A DNA stretch of 8,686 nt from Planctomycetota bacterium. Its GTDB lineage: Bacteria > Planctomycetota > Planctomycetia > Pirellulales > UBA1268. Of the stretch, positions 5,978-8,686 are shown in pieces. How positions within the stretch are numbered: the stretch's first letter is position 1; the number at the start of each line of letters is the position of its first letter. The position numbers were made by a program, and so were the translations under genes. Where the stretch lies: contig QWPO01000191.1 in assembly GCA_003669255.1 (NCBI GenBank), forward strand, positions 1 through 8,686. Direction: 5' to 3'. The notes beneath the pieces are model-generated. The model made no database searches and was not told the DNA's origin. It worked only from the letters and a program-made list of their open reading frames with translations.

Positions 5978-6865
5978 ATGATGCCGATTTCGCCACGCGT
6001 TGTTCGGCCACTCGTCGCTGCCCTCGCGTGCGTCGCGATCGCCTGCGTCTCGCTGACCGCCACTGGGCAGCCGCCGCGGGCCTGGGCGGGAGCGACGGAT
6101 CCGGCCCGTGAACCGCTTCGCGTTGCCTCGCAGCCGCCCGCCGCCGAAGGCGAAGACTCGGCCCCCGAACCGCCCCGCGACGGCCTGATCCCCACGGGGA
6201 ACCTGCTCGCCACGATCCGCGACGGCGGGATCCTCATGATCCCGCTACTTGGCTGCTCGTTCCTGCTCGCGGTGTTTGGCATCGAGCGGGCCGTGAGCCT
6301 GCGGACCTCGCGCGTGGTGCCAAAGATCTTCGTCTCGCGGTTTGTCTCGCAGGTGGAGTCGGGCTCGCTTGGCCGCGGTCCCGCGCTTGATGCCTGCGAG
6401 GAAAACGGCAGCCCCGCGGCCCGCGTGTTTGCCGCCGCCGTCCGCCGCTGGGGCCGGCCCGCCGTCGAGATCGAGCAGGCGGCGATGGACGCCTGCGAGC
6501 GGGAACTCAATCACCTCCGCCGCTACCGCCGCGTGTTCAACGGCGTGGCCACGATCGGCCCCATGCTCGGGCTCTTGGGCACCGTGTTTGGTTTGATCCA
6601 ATCGTTCAACGACGTTGCCTCTGCCGGCGCGATGGGCCGCCCCGACCTCCTGGCGAAGGGCTTCGGCGAGGCGCTGATCACGACCGCCATGGGGCTGCTC
6701 GTGGCGATTCCCGCGATGGTGCTCCACTCGTTCTTCACCGGCCGCATCGACCGGCTGGCCATCCGCCTCGACGAGGTCTGCCAGCAGGTCATCGACGCGA
6801 TCTCGGAGGAGTCGCTGACCGAGGCGAAGGCGATCGGGGAGTCGCGGCGCCGGGCCGCGGGGTGA
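5978..6865 (+). CDS. exbB: ExbB/TolQ/MotA-family proton channel subunit
   Basis: The protein has 295 residues from the ATG at 5978 (the ATG at 5981 and a GTG at 5927 are alternatives; no site has a clear Shine-Dalgarno). The 5978 start gives a basic, hydrophobic N-terminus ending near AWA, like a cleavable signal peptide, then a short Pro-rich periplasmic segment. Three membrane helices follow: about 83-108, 189-210 (TIGPMLGLLGTVFGLIQSF) and 233-254. E231 and T236, spaced as E176 and T181 of E. coli ExbB, are present, as is a helix-2 threonine (T202) like T148, so the proton path looks complete. ExbB forms a pentamer around an ExbD dimer in the inner membrane and uses proton motive force. The exbD gene starts 3 bases after the stop. 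Confidence 0.95.
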   Translation: MMPISPRVVRPLVAALACVAIACVSLTATGQPPRAWAGATDPAREPLRVASQPPAAEGEDSAPEPPRDGLIPTGNLLATIRDGGILMIPLLGCSFLLAVFGIERAVSLRTSRVVPKIFVSRFVSQVESGSLGRGPALDACEENGSPAARVFAAAVRRWGRPAVEIEQAAMDACERELNHLRRYRRVFNGVATIGPMLGLLGTVFGLIQSFNDVASAGAMGRPDLLAKGFGEALITTAMGLLVAIPAMVLHSFFTGRIDRLAIRLDEVCQQVIDAISEESLTEAKAIGESRRRAAG

Positions 6866-6868
6866 GCC

Positions 6869-7294
6869 ATGCCGCTGGTGCGACTCGACGCCGAGGAAGA
6901 TCCGGTGCCAAACCTGGCGCCGATGATCGACGTGATCCTCGTGCTCACGATCTTCTTCATGTGCGCCACGAAGTTTTCCACCGATGAGCGGCGGTTCGAC
7001 CTCGACCTTCCCAAGGCCGGGGCGGCGGCGAGCACCGCCGAAGGGCGGCCTGAAGTGATTGAGGTGGAGTCGTCCGGGGGGCTCCGGTTTGCGGGCGAGG
7101 AGGTCGAGGCGGCGGCGCTCGTGGAGCGGCTCTCTGCGGCCCGGACCGCGCGGCCTGATCTCGCGGTGACGATCCGCGGCGAACGGGCCGTGCCGCATGG
7201 CCGCATGGCCGAGATCTACGAGGCCTGCCGCGCCGCGGGCGTGTCGCGGGTGGCGATCGCCGTGCAGGCGCGGCCCGACAGCCGCACGAGGTGA
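6869..7294 (+). CDS. exbD: ExbD/TolR-family biopolymer transport subunit
   Basis: The protein has 141 residues, the usual family length. A short cytoplasmic N-terminus leads to one membrane helix (NLAPMIDVILVLTIFFMCATKF, split here as NLAPMIDV and ILVLTIFFMC). It holds D21, the aspartate equivalent to E. coli ExbD D25 that is needed for proton use. A periplasmic domain follows, ending in the family pattern of DLAVTIRGERAVPHGRMAEI and then SRVAIAV. It follows exbB with a 3-base gap and precedes the toroid gene by 10 bases, so translational coupling is likely. Only one exbD copy is visible here. Confidence 0.95.
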   Translation: MPLVRLDAEEDPVPNLAPMIDVILVLTIFFMCATKFSTDERRFDLDLPKAGAAASTAEGRPEVIEVESSGGLRFAGEEVEAAALVERLSAARTARPDLAVTIRGERAVPHGRMAEIYEACRAAGVSRVAIAVQARPDSRTR

Positions 7295-7304
7295 CGTGTC
7301 GGCA

Positions 7305-8686
7305 ATGAGCACCGCGGCGATCGTTTGGACGGGCGTGGCGGTCGCGGCGGCCGCCGGGCTCATCGTGGTCGTGCGAACCAGGTGGCTGCAGTCGCGCACG
7401 CTCGAGAAGTGCGTGGCTCTCTCGGTAGGGTTGCATGCCGTGCTCGCGATCGTATGTGCGTTTGTGGGGGGCTGGGCCCCGGCGTCGTGGGGCCGCCGCG
7501 ACGAGGGGCGGATGACGATCGTGATGGCGGTGTCGGAGGAGCCGAGCGACGCCGCGGCCGTCGAGGGGGCAACCGGCGACCGCGACGCAGCCGATGGGCC
7601 GCTGGATCCACAGGTAGCCGCGACGGAACCGCTAGCTCCTGCCGACGAGCCGCCTCCGCCGCTCGTGCCGCTGGTTGCCGCGGCGGAAACGGTCGCCACG
7701 CCGCCCGACGACCATGTGCCGCTGCTCGATGTGCCGCCTTCCCCCGATGACTCGGCGGTCGCTAGCGACGCGCCGCCTGATCCGGTGGCCACCGCGCCAT
7801 CTGGCGTGCCAGCGGCCCGCGCGATGCCGGCCACGTATGCTGATCGTGTGGGCGAGCGGAGGGCGGCCGCGGCGCTGTCTCGGGGTGGCTCGGAGGCCAC
7901 GGAGCGAGCCGTGCAGGCGGGGCTTCGCTGGCTGGTGGCGGCCCAGTCGGCCGACGGTCGTTGGGAGGCGGCCCGTCACGGCGCGGGCATCGAGCGCACG
8001 GCCGAGGGCCGCGAACGGCGGGGCGTGGGCGGCCGCACCGACCACGGCGTCACCGGCCTGGCCCTGTTGGCGATGCTCGGCGCGGGCAACACGCATCGCG
8101 ACGGTCCGCACGCATCCGCGGTGGACCGTGGCATTCGGTTTCTCGTGGGGCGACAGCGGGCCGACGGCTCGTTCGCCGGCGACGCCGAGTTTTTCGCGGC
8201 GCTCTATTGCCATGGGATGGCGACGATCGCGGTCGCCGAGTGCCTCGCGATGACGGGTGACGAGTCGCTGCGGCCCGCGGTGGAGCGCGGCGTGGCCCAC
8301 ACGTTGGCGATGCAGCATCCGACGACCGGCGGCTGGCGCTACGCCGCCGGCGACCGCGGCGACACGAGCCAGTGCGGCTGGCAGGTGATGGTGCTCGCGA
8401 CAGCGCGCAACGCCGGCCTCGGTGGCTTCGATGCGGCGGAGGCGCGGGCGCGGGTGTTTCTGCAGAGCGTTGCCAGCGGCGCGGCGGGGGGCCTGGCGGC
8501 CTACCGTCTTGGCGAACGGCCGAGCATGGCGATGACGGCCGAGGCGCTCTACTGCAGGCTCGTGCTCGGCGCGTCGCCGGCCGCTCCGGCCACCGCAGAG
8601 GCCCTTTCAATGATCTCCTCGGCGCCGCCGACACCCGCCACCGCCAACGCCTACGCCTGGTACTACGCCACCGTGGCATCGTTTCA
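7305..8686 (+). CDS. TonB-like membrane anchor fused to an alpha/alpha-toroid (prenyltransferase/squalene-oxidase repeat) domain, 3' end outside the window
   Basis: 460 codons are visible from the ATG at 7305 with no stop; GAGG (7288-7291) overlaps the exbD stop, and an in-frame GTG at 7296 is an alternative start. Two membrane helices (about 6-23 and 37-55) flank a positively charged loop (R24, R26, R31, K35), so the loop is cytoplasmic and the rest periplasmic. Helix 2 contains SVGLH (S40, H44), like SVCIH (S16, H20) of E. coli TonB, the motif that couples to ExbB/ExbD. A Pro/Ala-rich linker follows (about 76-190). Then come squalene-cyclase-type QW repeats: 205-220 (WLVAAQSADGRW), 276-290 (FLVGRQRADGSF) and 329-344, followed by DTSQCGW (353-359). 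The cyclase DxDD motif is not seen. It is probably a PMF-coupled envelope protein rather than a terpene cyclase; its ligand is unknown. Confidence 0.88.
   Translation, partial: MSTAAIVWTGVAVAAAAGLIVVVRTRWLQSRTLEKCVALSVGLHAVLAIVCAFVGGWAPASWGRRDEGRMTIVMAVSEEPSDAAAVEGATGDRDAADGPLDPQVAATEPLAPADEPPPPLVPLVAAAETVATPPDDHVPLLDVPPSPDDSAVASDAPPDPVATAPSGVPAARAMPATYADRVGERRAAAALSRGGSEATERAVQAGLRWLVAAQSADGRWEAARHGAGIERTAEGRERRGVGGRTDHGVTGLALLAMLGAGNTHRDGPHASAVDRGIRFLVGRQRADGSFAGDAEFFAALYCHGMATIAVAECLAMTGDESLRPAVERGVAHTLAMQHPTTGGWRYAAGDRGDTSQCGWQVMVLATARNAGLGGFDAAEARARVFLQSVASGAAGGLAAYRLGERPSMAMTAEALYCRLVLGASPAAPATAEALSMISSAPPTPATANAYAWYYATVASF

Noticed and set aside
5872..6111. 79-codon plus-strand open frame overlapping the start of exbB
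   Set aside because: It overlaps the exbB signal region in another frame, ends in Arg-rich sequence and has no ribosome site.
6245..7900. 551-codon open frame on the minus strand opposite exbB, exbD and the toroid gene
   Set aside because: Its composition (Ala, Arg, Ser, Gly, His runs) is that of a GC-rich antisense shadow, and the plus strand carries clear family motifs in all three genes.
7305..8686. Annotation as squalene-hopene cyclase
   Set aside because: QW-type repeats are shared by many toroid proteins; the DxDD catalytic motif is absent in the visible part and the protein has a TonB-like anchor beside exbB/exbD.

Overview
The window looks like chromosomal DNA from a member of the Planctomycetota, probably from the Pirellulales side. 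This is inferred from several sequence features: very GC-rich coding with G/C-ending codons; a BON-domain exported protein with a tryptophan- and tyrosine-rich tail and a companion exported His/Cys-rich protein of planctomycete type; an exported thioredoxin-fold protein behind TPR-like helices and calcium-loop motifs; GTAGCACAGG-type palindromic intergenic repeats; and an exbB-exbD pair followed by a squalene-cyclase-like toroid protein. No 16S gene or other decisive marker is present, so the taxonomy is an inference.

Left part (1-1360): the N-terminal 259 residues of the translational GTPase TypA/BipA lie on the minus strand and are cut by the window edge. Upstream of it on the same strand are two tRNA genes, in transcription order Ile(GAU) then Ala(UGC). 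A plausible housekeeping promoter lies before them and a hairpin with a T-run after them. This pair in this order is normally found in the 16S-23S rRNA spacer, yet there is no rRNA beside it here.

Middle part (1361-5679): four plus-strand genes follow, three of them for exported proteins. They are a 634-residue multidomain protein with a CxxC thioredoxin domain, a 94-residue Cys-rich membrane protein, a 348-residue BON-domain protein with a Gly/Met/Pro-rich segment, and a 192-residue His/Cys-rich exported protein (possible lipoprotein). The 9-mer CCGGAAAAA lies about 80-120 bases upstream of each of the three exported-protein genes and was not noticed elsewhere. A strong 15-bp terminator hairpin ends the BON gene.

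The gap 5680-5977 holds a cluster of palindromic repeat units (two direct copies, one inverted, one degenerate) and then about 150 bases with no recognisable gene.

Right part (5978-8686): a tight plus-strand operon encodes an ExbB/TolQ proton-channel subunit, an ExbD/TolR subunit and a large protein that runs off the window. The last protein has two membrane helices, the second carrying a TonB-like S-x3-H motif in the right orientation, then a Pro/Ala-rich linker and an alpha/alpha-toroid (prenyltransferase/squalene-oxidase repeat) domain where TonB would carry its receptor-binding domain. The channel residues are preserved. The most interesting hypothesis in the window is that proton motive force is coupled here to a periplasmic toroid domain.
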